Positions 38,335-47,590 of a DNA stretch of 64,000 nt are shown piece after piece. Under the pieces are notes generated by a model that saw only the letters and a program-made list of their open reading frames with translations, had not been told where the DNA came from and made no database searches. The position numbers and the translations under genes are program-made. This DNA is from Rhynchopus sp. YZ270_cl-10 (taxonomy: Eukaryota > Euglenozoa > Diplonemea > Diplonemida > Diplonemidae). Location of the stretch: positions 186,001 through 250,000 of the forward strand of contig OZ037892.1 of the NCBI GenBank assembly GCA_964035575.1, read 5' to 3'. Numbering within the stretch: the first letter of the stretch is position 1; each line of letters starts with the position of its first letter.

Positions 38335-39486
38335 TCACTTCACCTGCCGCACCTCTACGTGTTTATGCAGGTAATCAGAGCAGGCGCCTTCCGCAGTTGG
38401 CATTGGTGGGCACTTGACAAAGCCTTTTTCCTTCACAGTGACCTTCATGCTTTTCATGAGCTGCGCTGCAGTGAAACGCTTTGCTGGGGGTATTGCGAGA
38501 AGGCCTTTTAAGGCTGTCTTCATTGACGCGGTTGCAGCTGCATGCAAGGCTGCCAGCTCCTCTTTTATGACTCTCTCCTGACAGTTGCGGAAGGATTCCA
38601 AGGGAAGTTGCTTACCCTGAAAGAGCACCTTCCCGGTAACCATCTCGGACCCGATGCATCCCAAAGCCCACATATCCACCTCAGCACCGTACTCATTGTC
38701 GTCTACAGCTTCCGGTGCAATGTAAGGTTGTGTGGTAACGTCGTGGCATGGTGTTTGCTTTGCGGAATCCGAGTCAGAGTCAGAGTCATGTTCCGAGCGG
38801 TTTATCCAAATTGCGGACCCAAAATCGGCGAGAACAACGTCGCTGAAGACGGGAGGGTCAGAGGAGGACAAATTGACAAGAATATTGCTAGGTTTGACGT
38901 CTCTGTGCATCACCCCGAGACGATGCAGGGAGCACAGCGCAGACCCGACCACACCCAATACGCACTCCATTGCGTCGAGGAGCGTTGCTGTTTGGTCGTC
39001 TTTTCGCACAGAGTCTAATACATTAGCCACGGTGGAGTGGTAGCGCGGCAGACAGAGATAGAGGTGCTGGCCGACTATGTAAGAGTGTGTCAGATGAATT
39101 ATGTTCGGCACCTCCGCGGTTCGTGTAAGGAAGTACCACTCCCGTGCCGCGATGCGTGCAGAGTCGCTGTACTCAAGCAGGCATTTCTTAAGCACAACCG
39201 CTCCCACTGTAGCATTCTTTTTCGCCAACGTACAGCACACTGCGCGCGAGAAGTGTCCCTTCCCGATGAATTCCGTGCTGCTCACCGTCATCGCGGAAGA
39301 CGGCGCTTCGCTCTGCTCCCCCGGATGCACATTCCCAAACGGCGTCTCCCCCGTCGCAATGTAGACAATAACAAACGTCTGGTCCACCTCGTCCACAGCA
39401 ACATGCCGTGATACGCCCAGCGCAGCGTCATCGTCACTGCCCGACTCCTCCTTCGGCGCGATCTTCCGCTTCTTCTTCGGCGGCAT
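38335..39486 (-). CDS. Nuclear protein kinase, divergent (CMGC/CDC7-like appearance)
   Basis: 383 aa from MPPKKKRKIAPKEE; the leading PPKKKRK is a classic SV40-type nuclear localisation signal. CTCTTACAG at 39534-39535 lies 47 nt upstream, so the more upstream open frame is probably not translated. The kinase domain has a Gly-rich loop (FIGKGHFSRAV), VAI-lysine equivalent AVVLKK (about 97), catalytic loop HRDVKPSNIL (about 190), VVLADFGSAI (about 222), PYIAPEAVDD (about 257), and DMWALGCIGSEMVTG. An acidic insert (HDSDSDSDSAK) lies between DFG and APE, as inserts do in CDC7 kinases. All catalytic residues are present, so it should be active. Closest subfamily is uncertain. Confidence 0.85.
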   Translation of the reverse strand: MPPKKKRKIAPKEESGSDDDAALGVSRHVAVDEVDQTFVIVYIATGETPFGNVHPGEQSEAPSSAMTVSSTEFIGKGHFSRAVCCTLAKKNATVGAVVLKKCLLEYSDSARIAAREWYFLTRTAEVPNIIHLTHSYIVGQHLYLCLPRYHSTVANVLDSVRKDDQTATLLDAMECVLGVVGSALCSLHRLGVMHRDVKPSNILVNLSSSDPPVFSDVVLADFGSAIWINRSEHDSDSDSDSAKQTPCHDVTTQPYIAPEAVDDNEYGAEVDMWALGCIGSEMVTGKVLFQGKQLPLESFRNCQERVIKEELAALHAAATASMKTALKGLLAIPPAKRFTAAQLMKSMKVTVKEKGFVKCPPMPTAEGACSDYLHKHVEVRQVK

Positions 39487-39533
39487 TGTGCTGGTGTGTA
39501 ACTCAAGAGAGAGAGAGGGGGTTCTGCACAACC

Positions 39534-39560
39534 CTGTAAGAGAAATGTGAACCCGCTCCC
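39534..39560 (-). promoter_or_regulatory. Probable splice acceptor of the kinase gene
   Basis: Gene-strand sequence TTTCTCTTACAG, with the AG at 39534-39535, precedes the ATG at 39486 by 47 nt. Confidence 0.45.
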
Positions 39561-39759
39561 CCAAGAAATGTCGGACTGCAGTACAGTACCCGAGACGTCC
39601 AATTCAGACACAAATAATGTGCAAAACTGCGACCTCACTTAGTGCCAAAGTGTGCTCAACTAAACCACGTTGCCGCAGGGGATCCCTGTCTGATGACAAG
39701 TGGACCACCCGACCTGCTGAACCAAGCAGGAAGTCTGCTCACGTTAAAGAACCGGCTTG

Positions 39760-40150
39760 AGTAATAAGTGAACAGTACCGAGGTGCTGGTGGGGGAGCAC
39801 GTGCTCACCTTCCGTCGTTACGACCGTAACAAGGAAGGCTGGCTATTTGACGCCCGACACCAAAAAAAAGGACAAGAAGGAAGGGTGGCACAGCATGACT
39901 ACGTGCACAAGCCCTACGTGGCAGAACCCGCGAAGGGACGCCGAGGTGGAGAAGGCCGTCATATGAAATTGGACACGACCCAGCTAAGTCTATTGGGGAT
40001 GACACAGTCTGGCTGAACCACATGGCGGCCTTACTGCGCACCACTCACCGCTTTATACCCGGTGATGGAAACTGCCTGTTTGGGGCACTTGCCAGCCAAT
40101 GCAGGGCCAGCCAATGCCCGCCAGCCTTGCCAGCCAATGCAGGGGTGACA
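39760..40150 (+). pseudogene. OTU-protease remnant
   Basis: THRFIPGDGNCLFGALASQ (about 40045-40100) is the active-site signature of OTU cysteine proteases, in which D-G-N-C holds the nucleophile. The protein-like frame before it (TFRRYDRNKEGWLFDARH and following, 39768-40016) is in another phase, and the domain's C-terminal part with the catalytic His is missing. It is on the opposite strand to all host genes, so an inserted fragment is likely. It ends in a short repeat of GCCAGCCAATGC units (40090-40142). It is broken and truncated; the source is unknown. Confidence 0.5.
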
Positions 40151-40329
40151 CCACAGCCACCTCCTTACGCGCGCGGAAGAAGAGGAAGAGGAAGGCTTTG
40201 CAAGCAAAGGGGGGTGGGGTGGTTTGCTTTTTTTCGGATGTTTTATGGGAAGGGTTGTAGGGTGTTTTTAAGTGGCGTTAAGAGTTAAGTTATGTGTAGC
40301 GGGTTTACGAAAAACAAAAAAAAACAAAA

Positions 40330-40525
40330 CAAAAAACGCTTGAAAAAGATGAATGTGCCCTCCTCTCGTACACATTTTTCAATAGAAAAGTGGGGAGAAA
40401 GGGAAAACAGTCCCAGACAACAAGAAAGATAAAAGAAAGTGAAGTTGATAGTGCAAACGCCAAAGAAATGAAGTGGTTAGTGCAGGCACCTCCGACTGAC
40501 TTACATACAATGCCAGCCCTCGATA
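40330..40525 (+). repeat. Dispersed repeats: C/D-like, then family A' plus B
   Basis: AAAAGATGAATGTGCCCTCC then TCTCGTACACA (40344-40376) resembles 1267-1300. Then GTTGATAGTGCAAACGCC (family A start) runs into TAGTGCAGGCACCTCCGACTG and CAATGCCAGCC (family B). Mosaic copies share their junction style with 779-920. A (CT)n run lies at 40645-40670. Confidence 0.5.
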
Positions 40526-40781
40526 CTGCGCAAATAAATATGCGTAACCGTTGTACGCACAACGAAAACCCATGGTTCAAAAAAAATGCATTTTTTTTTT
40601 TTTTTTTTTTTTTAAACGAGAATGCAAAGGGTGGAAACCCTGCTTCTCTCTCTCTCTCTCTCTCTCTCTCATACCAGATAATCACATCATTGTACACTGC
40701 TACACAGAAAGGAATAGTTCAGAGGTTTCCCTCACTATATGCTCGCCCCTCTCTCTCTCTTTCTTCTTCTTCTTCTCCATC

Positions 40782-41963
40782 TCACTTCAGGACACCGCAG
40801 TCTTGTATTTCTATTCTGCAGTGCGGCTCTCCTGTGTCCGAGGCGCAGTGTACTGCGATCTCCTTGACCCACTCCGTATTCGAGACCACCTTCCCAAACG
40901 CAACGTTTCTCCCATCGAGGTACGGAAGCGGCTTCAGGGTGATACAAAACTGCGACCCATTACTGTTGGGCCCGGTGTTTGCCATGGTCAGCATGAAGGG
41001 CTCGGCGTGCTTTACTGCAAAGTTTTCGTCCTTGAATCGAGTACCATAGATGCTATCACTTCCCTTCCCATTATCCCTCGCAACGTCACCACCCTGAATA
41101 AACGATCCATTTGAAATGCGATGCATTGATAGCCCCTTATAATGCAAAGGCATTCCAGAAAGTCCTTTTCCCTTTTCTCCGGTGCAGAGGGCACGGAAGT
41201 TTTCGGAGGTGATAGGGCATTTATCGTTAAAGAGATCGACAAGCACACGGTCACATCCCAATCCATCCACCCGAAAGTCAATGAAGCAACGGACCGGGTC
41301 CGGTGTGCTGTAGTACCGTTGGTAGGTGTGGCCCTCCCCGAAGGTCCCGTATTGATCGGGGTTGGTTGGGGTGGTGGGTTTGGTGGAGGAGGGGGAGGTG
41401 ATGTTCCACGCAGTCTGGACCATGGAGATGAAGTGTGCGTCGTTGTCGATGCCTCCGGAGACCCCAGCGTAGTATTCATGAAATTCGTTGCGTGTGATCT
41501 TGCCATCGGGGTTCGTTTCAGAATCGAAGGCGGAGAGGAATTTGAGCAGCGCCTCGTTGCCCCCGCTTCTGTTGTGCAGGTCGTCTATTGTGACGAGGTC
41601 GGACCCATCATAGTCGAAGGTGTCGAATGCTTTGTCTACAATTGCCTTGCGTGGTGCGCTCATGCCCCCGCGAAGTGCTTTGAGAAATTCGTTGATGTCG
41701 ATGCGTCCGTCGCCATTAGTGTCAAGACATGAGATCAGCTCATTGACGTCTTCATCTGTGAGGTGAACGCCCCAGTTGCCAAAGCCGGTCTTAGCCTCCT
41801 CAGGTCCGATGGTGGTGTGGGAGAGTGCAGAGTCGACAGCTTCGTTGTTGTTGTCATTTACACACCGAAAAGCAAGGCTAAGAGAGCGGATCCCGGTCGC
41901 GCCTCGCTTCAAAGCTGCGATTCTGAGTCGCTTCAACAGCGGGCTTTGCTCGCATATGCTCAT
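40782..41963 (-). CDS. Calcyphosine-like EF-hand protein fused to a cyclophilin
   Basis: 393 aa. Residues 1-190 follow calcyphosine: LKRLRIAALKRGATGIRSLS at the start, a degenerate first EF hand, canonical second loop DTNGDGRIDINE, third loop DYDGSDLVTIDD, and a fourth with two extra residues (DSETNPDGKITRNE), then FHEYYAGVSGGIDNDAHFIS, all in calcyphosine order. After a Ser/Thr/Pro linker, residues ~222-392 are a cyclophilin prolyl isomerase: FIDFRVDG, ENFRALCTGEKG, LSMHRISNGSFIQGGD with the catalytic Arg, and NSNGSQFCIT. The cyclosporin-binding Trp of WLDGKHV is Tyr here (YLDGRNV), and its His is Asn, so reduced cyclosporin affinity is expected. Calcium-regulated protein folding or signalling is a reasonable inference. 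Confidence 0.92.
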   Translation of the reverse strand: MSICEQSPLLKRLRIAALKRGATGIRSLSLAFRCVNDNNNEAVDSALSHTTIGPEEAKTGFGNWGVHLTDEDVNELISCLDTNGDGRIDINEFLKALRGGMSAPRKAIVDKAFDTFDYDGSDLVTIDDLHNRSGGNEALLKFLSAFDSETNPDGKITRNEFHEYYAGVSGGIDNDAHFISMVQTAWNITSPSSTKPTTPTNPDQYGTFGEGHTYQRYYSTPDPVRCFIDFRVDGLGCDRVLVDLFNDKCPITSENFRALCTGEKGKGLSGMPLHYKGLSMHRISNGSFIQGGDVARDNGKGSDSIYGTRFKDENFAVKHAEPFMLTMANTGPNSNGSQFCITLKPLPYLDGRNVAFGKVVSNTEWVKEIAVHCASDTGEPHCRIEIQDCGVLK

Positions 41964-42655
41964 AGTGTGTGTGTGGATGTCTTTTTTCTGGATTTTTGAG
42001 AAATTGAATTTTACCGTGGAGGGAATAAAGTGGGGACGCCCATTGGGATATCTCTTCCCTGGCCAGCGGTGCTTTTTCTAGAGGGGGGGCGCGCCCCGTG
42101 AACTCTCTGTGGGGGACCCACCCCCTACCACTCTGCCCCCCTTCACCTTCCCCATCATGCTCTCGCGAGCCTCACCAGGAAGGAAGGGGAGTCGGCGCTT
42201 CCGTAGCTGCAAACATAACTGTTTTGCGTCCCAGGTGCTATAAGTCAGCTCTTCTCTGTTTGGCAGTAAAAATGTGCAATTTTAAGCGCAATTAGAAATG
42301 TTGCGTACCGTGGCTTCGCCTGGAACCTGGCCTGTGCACATATCAACGAAGTGCCGAACTCCGCAGTTGGATAACCGAGGAATTCTCGCATTCCGCCGGA
42401 GGCCCCGAACTTGAGCTGGGTTGGGAACCCAGGGCTCGAACGAGTTTCAGCGAAAGCCTCAAAACCTAGATAATCCCCTGTTGCATGGTCAACCGCGGAG
42501 AAAAAAATGCACTTTTTTTTGCCCTGTGCACCCCCCGTCAGCCAAAAACCCCGAATCCTAGAAAAAACACTGGCACGTGTCTTGTATAAAAAAAATAAGA
42601 GATATAACTCCTCGCACAGAAGTCCAGATGGCACCTTTCCGTTGTGGAAGTGGGT
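41964..42655. other. Spacer, partly unique, no gene seen
   Basis: The stretch 42080-42480 is unusually GC-balanced and contains a short C/G-rich block (GGGGGGGCGCGCCCC at 42082-42096). I find no tRNA fold or coding frame. From 42598 onward it matches the spacer at 45295 (AACTC, CACAGAAGTCCAGATGGCAC), part of the WD40 tandem unit. Confidence 0.5.
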
Positions 42656-43741
42656 TCAAGACAGGTGTGAGATGTCAACAATCTCAACACCGTCCCTCCC
42701 TGCGTACATCACCACACCACCACAGCTGCTGATTGCAACACCGCAAGAAGCAGTCTCAAATTCACGGCGCAACAGTCGCTCTCCTGTTGAAATGGACCAC
42801 AAGCTCAAACATGAAGAGTAGGCAGCAACAATGTCGTTCGACACAGCAACATCAGTCACCTCGTATTCTGAGACGTCTTCAAATACACATTCACCTGTTT
42901 CAATGTTCCAGACATGCACACAGTCGGTGCAACACGCTGCAATGAAACGCTCGTTTGGTGTCAGTGCTACATAATAAATAGCAGAAGGGCATGTCAGAAC
43001 AAGCACCTCCACCCCTGTCGTGTAGTCCCAAATGGTAATGTCTTTGCTGCTATTGCAAAACATCGCCACCCTGTCGCCTGTCACAACCATGAAGTGGTTG
43101 CTGTCCACAATGTGGTCCCATTCATGCACAACAACACCTGTTGCAATGTCCCACACCTGCAAACCTTTGCTCTTGCAGCACGACAACAGCTGTGTTCCAC
43201 AGGGTGACCATGCTGTAGTCTTCGGCCCATCATGTTCACGTCCAAAAGAGTGCTTCAGTGCACCTGTCTTCACGTTATGAACTTCAGCACACTGCGTGTC
43301 CTTGTTCAGAGATGAGATCCACTCACCGCACGGTGAGAATGCTGGGACGCAAAGAGTAAGGCCAGGGAAGTGGCACAGACGCTCATGTGTTCCTGTGTCG
43401 AAGATATACACATGCTTCTCAGTCCACGATAAAACTGCAAGGTACGTATCACAGGGGGAGAGTGTGAGGGAGTAAGTCTGACCTATGAGTGGTATCACCC
43501 CAGGAGTGATGTTGGCACCAGTGCAGTACAGCTCAACGGCACATCCCTCATCCATCTCCGTGTCGCAGATGCGCAAGTCGTCGTTGCCGATGTCGCCACC
43601 GCCTTTCATCCGCACACCAACATGCCGAGCACGTGGCACGCCAAGCTCCGCAAGAAGCTGCCCCTTCACCTGTGCAAGGGTGTCCCTCCCATCCACTTCT
43701 ATCACACAGGTTGCAGACTCGAAGTGTCCTGTGATGTCCAT
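42656..43741 (-). CDS. Ubiquitin-like/WD40 protein, copy 1
   Basis: 361 aa from MDITGHFESATCVIEVDG at 43741; a longer upstream frame is open but lies before a strong acceptor. Residues 1-75 look like a ubiquitin-like fold (TLAQVKGQLLAELGVPRARH, then a hydrophobic end AVELYC). Residues ~85-361 are about seven WD40-type blades (SLTLSPCDTYLAVLSW, LQVWDIATGVVVHEWDH, ITIWDYTTGVEVL, VHVWNIETGECVFEDVSE, LSLWSISTGERLL). WD40 propellers are protein-binding platforms; the ubiquitin-like module suggests a link to ubiquitin pathways, but no partner is evident. It is a close tandem copy of the next gene. Confidence 0.85.
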   Translation of the reverse strand: MDITGHFESATCVIEVDGRDTLAQVKGQLLAELGVPRARHVGVRMKGGGDIGNDDLRICDTEMDEGCAVELYCTGANITPGVIPLIGQTYSLTLSPCDTYLAVLSWTEKHVYIFDTGTHERLCHFPGLTLCVPAFSPCGEWISSLNKDTQCAEVHNVKTGALKHSFGREHDGPKTTAWSPCGTQLLSCCKSKGLQVWDIATGVVVHEWDHIVDSNHFMVVTGDRVAMFCNSSKDITIWDYTTGVEVLVLTCPSAIYYVALTPNERFIAACCTDCVHVWNIETGECVFEDVSEYEVTDVAVSNDIVAAYSSCLSLWSISTGERLLRREFETASCGVAISSCGGVVMYAGRDGVEIVDISHLS

Positions 43742-43790
43742 GATGAGGGGAGTAACTCTGTTCTGTGGGGACAGGTGTGTGGGGAGTGCA
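43742..43790 (-). promoter_or_regulatory. Splice acceptor and short 5' UTR of WD40 copy 1
   Basis: Gene-strand CCTGTCCCCACAG, with the AG at 43763-43764, leaves a 21-nt leader before the ATG. The same arrangement is conserved in copy 2 (AG at 45203-45204). Confidence 0.55.
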
Positions 43791-44089
43791 GATTGAAGAG
43801 GGTGTGGGGTGTTTGTGAAGGACACGAGATGTGTTGTCATTTGCAAAAACAAGAGAGATAACTCCTTGCACAGGTAGAGGTCCTCCCACCTTCCCACACC
43901 ATGACGGGTAGGTATGCTTCGCATGTGCAAAAGCCACAGCGGAACGGTGCGGTCTCCGATACCAACCCACTCCCACAACGAGAAATATGTGCATCCATCT
44001 TCACGTATCTTCCTGCGTGGGGTTAGTTACCCAGGCAAGGTGCAGGCTAGTGATACAAAACTAGATACCTTTCCGTTGTGGAAGTGGGT

Positions 44090-45181
44090 TCAAGACAGGT
44101 GTGAGATGTCAACAATCTCAACACTGTCACTCCCTGCGTACATCACCACACCACAGCTGCTGATTGCAACACCGCAAGAATAGGTCTCAAATTCACGGCG
44201 CAACAGTCGCTCTCCTGTTGAAATGGACCACAAGCTCAAACATGAAGATGAGGAGTAGGCAGCAGCAATGTCGTTCGACACAGCAACATCAGTCCAGTCG
44301 TTTTCTGAGACGTCTTCAAATACACATTCACCTGTTTCAATGTTCCAGACATGCACACAGTCGGTGCAACACGCTGCAATGAAACGCTCGTTTGGTGTCA
44401 GTGCTACATAACCAACATCAGAAGGGCATGTCAGAACAAGCACCTCCACCCCTGTCGTGTAGTCCCAAATGGTAATGTCTTTGCTGCTATTGCAAAACAT
44501 CGCCACCCTGTCGCCTGTCACGAGCATGAAGTAGTTGATTATGTCCACCATGTGGTCCCATTCATGCACAACAACACCTGTTGCAATGTCCCACACCTGC
44601 AAACCCTTGCTCTTGCAGCACGACAACAGCTTTGTTCCACAGGGTGACCATGCCGTAGTATAGGGCCCATCATGTTCACGTCCAAAAGAGTGCTCCAGTG
44701 CACCTGTCTTCACGTTATGAACTTCAGCACACTGCGTGTCCTTGTTCAGAGATGAGATCCACTCACCGCACGGTGAGAATGCTGGGGTATAATTAGGCTT
44801 GCAAGGGAAGTGGCACAGACGCTCATGTGTTCCTGTGTCGAAGATATACACATGCTTCTCAGTCCACGACATCTCTGCAAGGTACTTATCGCACGGGGAG
44901 AGTGTGAGGGAGTAAGTCCGACCCATATGTGGTAGCACCCCAGGAGTGATGTTCGCACCAGTGCAGTACAGCTCAACGGCACATCCCTCATCCATCTCCG
45001 TGTCGCAGATGCGCAAGTCGTCGTTGCCGATGTCGCCACCGCCTTTCATCCGCACACCAACATGCCGAGCACGTGGCACGCCAAGCTCCGCAAGAAGCTG
45101 CCCCTTCATCTGTGCAAGGGTGTCACTCCCATCCACTTCTATCACACAGCTTGCAGACTCGAAGTGTCCTGTGATGTCCAT
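44090..45181 (-). CDS. Ubiquitin-like/WD40 protein, copy 2
   Basis: 363 aa, with the same domain order as copy 1 (ubiquitin-like residues 1-75, then WD40). Most differences are substitutions clustered in blade loops: CKPNYTPAFSPCG here against GLTLCVPAFSPCG, MVDIINYFMLVTGDR against IVDSNHFMVVTGDR, and SENDWTDVAVSNDIAAAYSS against SEYEVTDVAVSNDIVAAYSS. This suggests loop diversification after a recent duplication. The spacer and 5' region are duplicated too. Confidence 0.85.
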   Translation of the reverse strand: MDITGHFESASCVIEVDGSDTLAQMKGQLLAELGVPRARHVGVRMKGGGDIGNDDLRICDTEMDEGCAVELYCTGANITPGVLPHMGRTYSLTLSPCDKYLAEMSWTEKHVYIFDTGTHERLCHFPCKPNYTPAFSPCGEWISSLNKDTQCAEVHNVKTGALEHSFGREHDGPYTTAWSPCGTKLLSCCKSKGLQVWDIATGVVVHEWDHMVDIINYFMLVTGDRVAMFCNSSKDITIWDYTTGVEVLVLTCPSDVGYVALTPNERFIAACCTDCVHVWNIETGECVFEDVSENDWTDVAVSNDIAAAYSSSSCLSLWSISTGERLLRREFETYSCGVAISSCGVVMYAGSDSVEIVDISHLS

Positions 45182-45230
45182 ATTCAGGGGAGTAACTCTG
45201 TTCTGTGGGGACAGGTGTGTGTGGAGGGTA
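45182..45230 (-). promoter_or_regulatory. Splice acceptor and short 5' UTR of WD40 copy 2
   Basis: CCTGTCCCCACAG on the gene strand (AG at 45203-45204) is followed by a 22-nt leader identical in most positions to that of copy 1. Confidence 0.5.
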
Positions 45231-45302
45231 GATTGAAGAGGGGTGGGGTGTTTGTGAAGGACACGAGATGTGTTGTCATTTGCAAAAACAAGAGAGATAA
45301 CT

Positions 45303-45400
45303 CCCTGCACAGAAGTCCAGATGGCACCTTTCCGTTGTGGAAGTGGGTTCAAGACAGGTGTGTGATGTCAACAATCGCAACACTGTCACTCCCTGCCGTC
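45303..45400 (-). pseudogene. 3'-end fragment of a third WD40 copy
   Basis: The stretch matches the last codons and 3' flank of copies 1 and 2 (gene strand: AGTGTTGCGATTGTTGACAT, then CACCTGTCTTGAACCC). Upstream of it the similarity stops near 45400. It marks a third, mostly lost or unequally recombined unit of the tandem array. Confidence 0.7.
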
Positions 45401-45515
45401 CCACATGCACACCTCCTCGTCTGTGGATCAGGCAGCTGTACATAAACGTCATATGCGTTCTTTGACTCCATAGAAAAAACACTGCTGGCCAGCCGGGAAA
45501 TAGTAGGATCGGTAG

Positions 45516-45635
45516 GTAAGTAAAAGGAAAAAAGGTTTTTTTCGTTGATTGCACAATCCTCCTGTTTGAGGGATGATTGGCGACCGTACCGGTAATACTA
45601 TTTCCCCTTTAAAGCAAGCTTCGTAGGAATAAAAA
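45516..45635 (+). repeat. Dispersed repeat family F copy
   Basis: It matches 20286-20415 in order and orientation, with TTCGTTGATTGCACAAT and TGATTGGCGACCGTA identical. It differs in the segment after GACCGTA and in homopolymer lengths. Confidence 0.55.
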
Positions 45636-45980
45636 AAAAGGGGGGGTGGTATTTTCTTGCGGCAACACTATGGTTGGGGGATGTTGTGTGCGTGTGCGGA
45701 TAAGCATAACTGAACCGTACATTGTGAGTACGCAAATGGCCCGTTGTGTGGTAAAACGGTATTGAGGAGAGAAAAAAAATACCAAAGGGGAAAAACAAAA
45801 TAGGGGGAAGGTCTTTTTGTCAGTAAGATAACGACGATAGATCAACAAAAAAAAAAATAATCAGGGAGAGGGGGAGAAATACCCTCAGAAGAACTACTCC
45901 CGCTCGAATTGTTATAGAGAAAATGAACTATTGTTGGTGCTGTTTAAAAAAAATTTTTTTTTGGAACAATAAAAATAAGA

Positions 45981-46062
45981 GTGAAGTTGATACGTGCATA
46001 ACGCCTCTGGGGCACATGCACTGACACTCCCGCGGGTTATCGAACCCCCCGGAGTGTCAAGA
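45981..46062 (+). repeat. Family A repeat with long hairpin
   Basis: GAAGTTGATACGTGCATAAC begins the copy. A hairpin follows: CTGACACTCCCGCGGG, loop TTATCGAA, CCCCCCGGAGTGTCAAG. Its stem differs in sequence from the 10268-10312 hairpin, but pairing and loop are kept. Confidence 0.6.
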
Positions 46063-46796
46063 AAAAAGAAAGACACACACCCCATCCCCGTTCTCCGTCC
46101 CCCGACGGGATTTCTGCAGGGTTTGAAGAAACCGGTAAGATGAACCTAAGCCGTGCACTTAGTATAAAACCTACAATGGGAATACAATAGAAAAAGATAA
46201 AAAGGCGTTTCAGAATTTCCTATGCAAAAATAAAAAATAAATAAAAAAAGAAAATAAGGCGAAGCTCCCGAGGAGAACATAACAGAATGCTGTCGTCCCC
46301 GCATCTCAACACAAAAAAGGGTTTCAAGCGATGAGGCGAAGATTGAAGCAGTCATCACGACACGATGAGAAGAGACAGAGAAAATAAGAACCCCCCCACA
46401 AAACCATGCAGGACCGATCTTTGCGCTTATTTTTTGGGATGGGGCGTGTTTTTTTGACTTTTTTGAAGGGCTTTCTGGAGTCTGCCGCATTGTAGCTTTT
46501 TTTTTGATAATTTCGCGTAAGACTCTGAACACAAAAGATTTTTGTTGAATTTCAGACAATAGCCATCTACGATAGTCTAAATCTCACCCTTAAAAGAGAG
46601 CAAAATAGACTCGCGAAACTCTGTATACTTTTTTTTTGGGTTGAAGTTATAGACAGAATATGTCCTGTCCACTGCTTTTATGAAAAGGCTTTGACATGCC
46701 AGTCACTATTTACCACAGACTCTGTAAAACAAACGGAGAACAAAAAAAATATGGCAGTGAGCTAGATAAAACCAAAGCAGGTAGAAAGAAAAGTAG

Positions 46797-46852
46797 AGTT
46801 GAAATACAAAAGCCCTCTCGTGACAGTGTACCTTGGTACAATAACCGGCTGT
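46797..46852 (+). repeat. Family D repeat copy
   Basis: AGAGTTGAAATACAAAAGCC and CTCTCGTGACAGTGTACC match the copies at 47525 and 22225. Confidence 0.55.
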
Positions 46853-47487
46853 ACCGTGGGTGGACACCCAACCATGTAGTTCCTACGTCCATTTTCGTGG
46901 TTTACATCATGAAAAGAAAAGTTGGAAGATACATCTGTTCTCTCGTGTACACACAATCTTAAGGTGCAAACACCCCACCGTTCCTTGGACTCGAAGGCAC
47001 CACACTTCTCCCGCGATCGCTCCTAACCAGCGCCCCCTCTTTTTTCTTTTGGCACCTCGTTATGTCTTTGTGTGCTTGATTAATGTAGTGTATCTTTTAA
47101 AAAAGAAGTCGCTGAGGCAGAAGACCAGATGGACCACGTGCACAACAGCTAAAGACGTGGACAAAACGTTGGGCAGGGAAGGGTGGCACACAACAAAAAA
47201 GCAAAAGAAAAGAGAACCTCTCACAAATCGAAAATCAAACGTTAGGACAACATGCCTTGGTGCACTCTAATCAAGAAGGGGGTTAAGGCTTAGAAACCTT
47301 CAACCGCAACGTTTTTTTTTTTTTTTTGAAAATTTTGTTACCAGTGCAAAACACCCGAGGATGCACACCACTATACTACACGCCACGCATTTTCCACAAT
47401 CCTCTGAAGCCAAATTGGGAACCAAAAAAAATATCTTATCGACTTGAGAAAAATTGAACACAAGGGGGGGAAACAAAAAAAAGGTTG

Positions 47488-47590
47488 AGAAGATGACCCT
47501 TAGCCTCTCGTGATTAGTCACCTTGCAAAAAAAGTTGACTTGAAATACAAAGCCCTCTCGTGACAGTGTACCAAAAAAAAAAAAAAAAAA
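47488..47590 (+). repeat. Dispersed repeats: family C plus D with poly(A)
   Basis: Family C (47488-47527: GAAGATGACCCTTAGCCTC, GATTAGTCACCTTG) is followed by an A run and family D (47530-47572: AAGTTGACTTGAAATACAAA, CTCTCGTGACAGTGTACC). Eighteen or so A residues close the unit. Confidence 0.6.

Noticed and set aside
42300-42480. tRNA or snRNA gene
   Set aside because: Phrases such as GGCTCGAACGAG and the balanced composition suggested an RNA gene, but no cloverleaf, B box or snRNA motif could be assembled.
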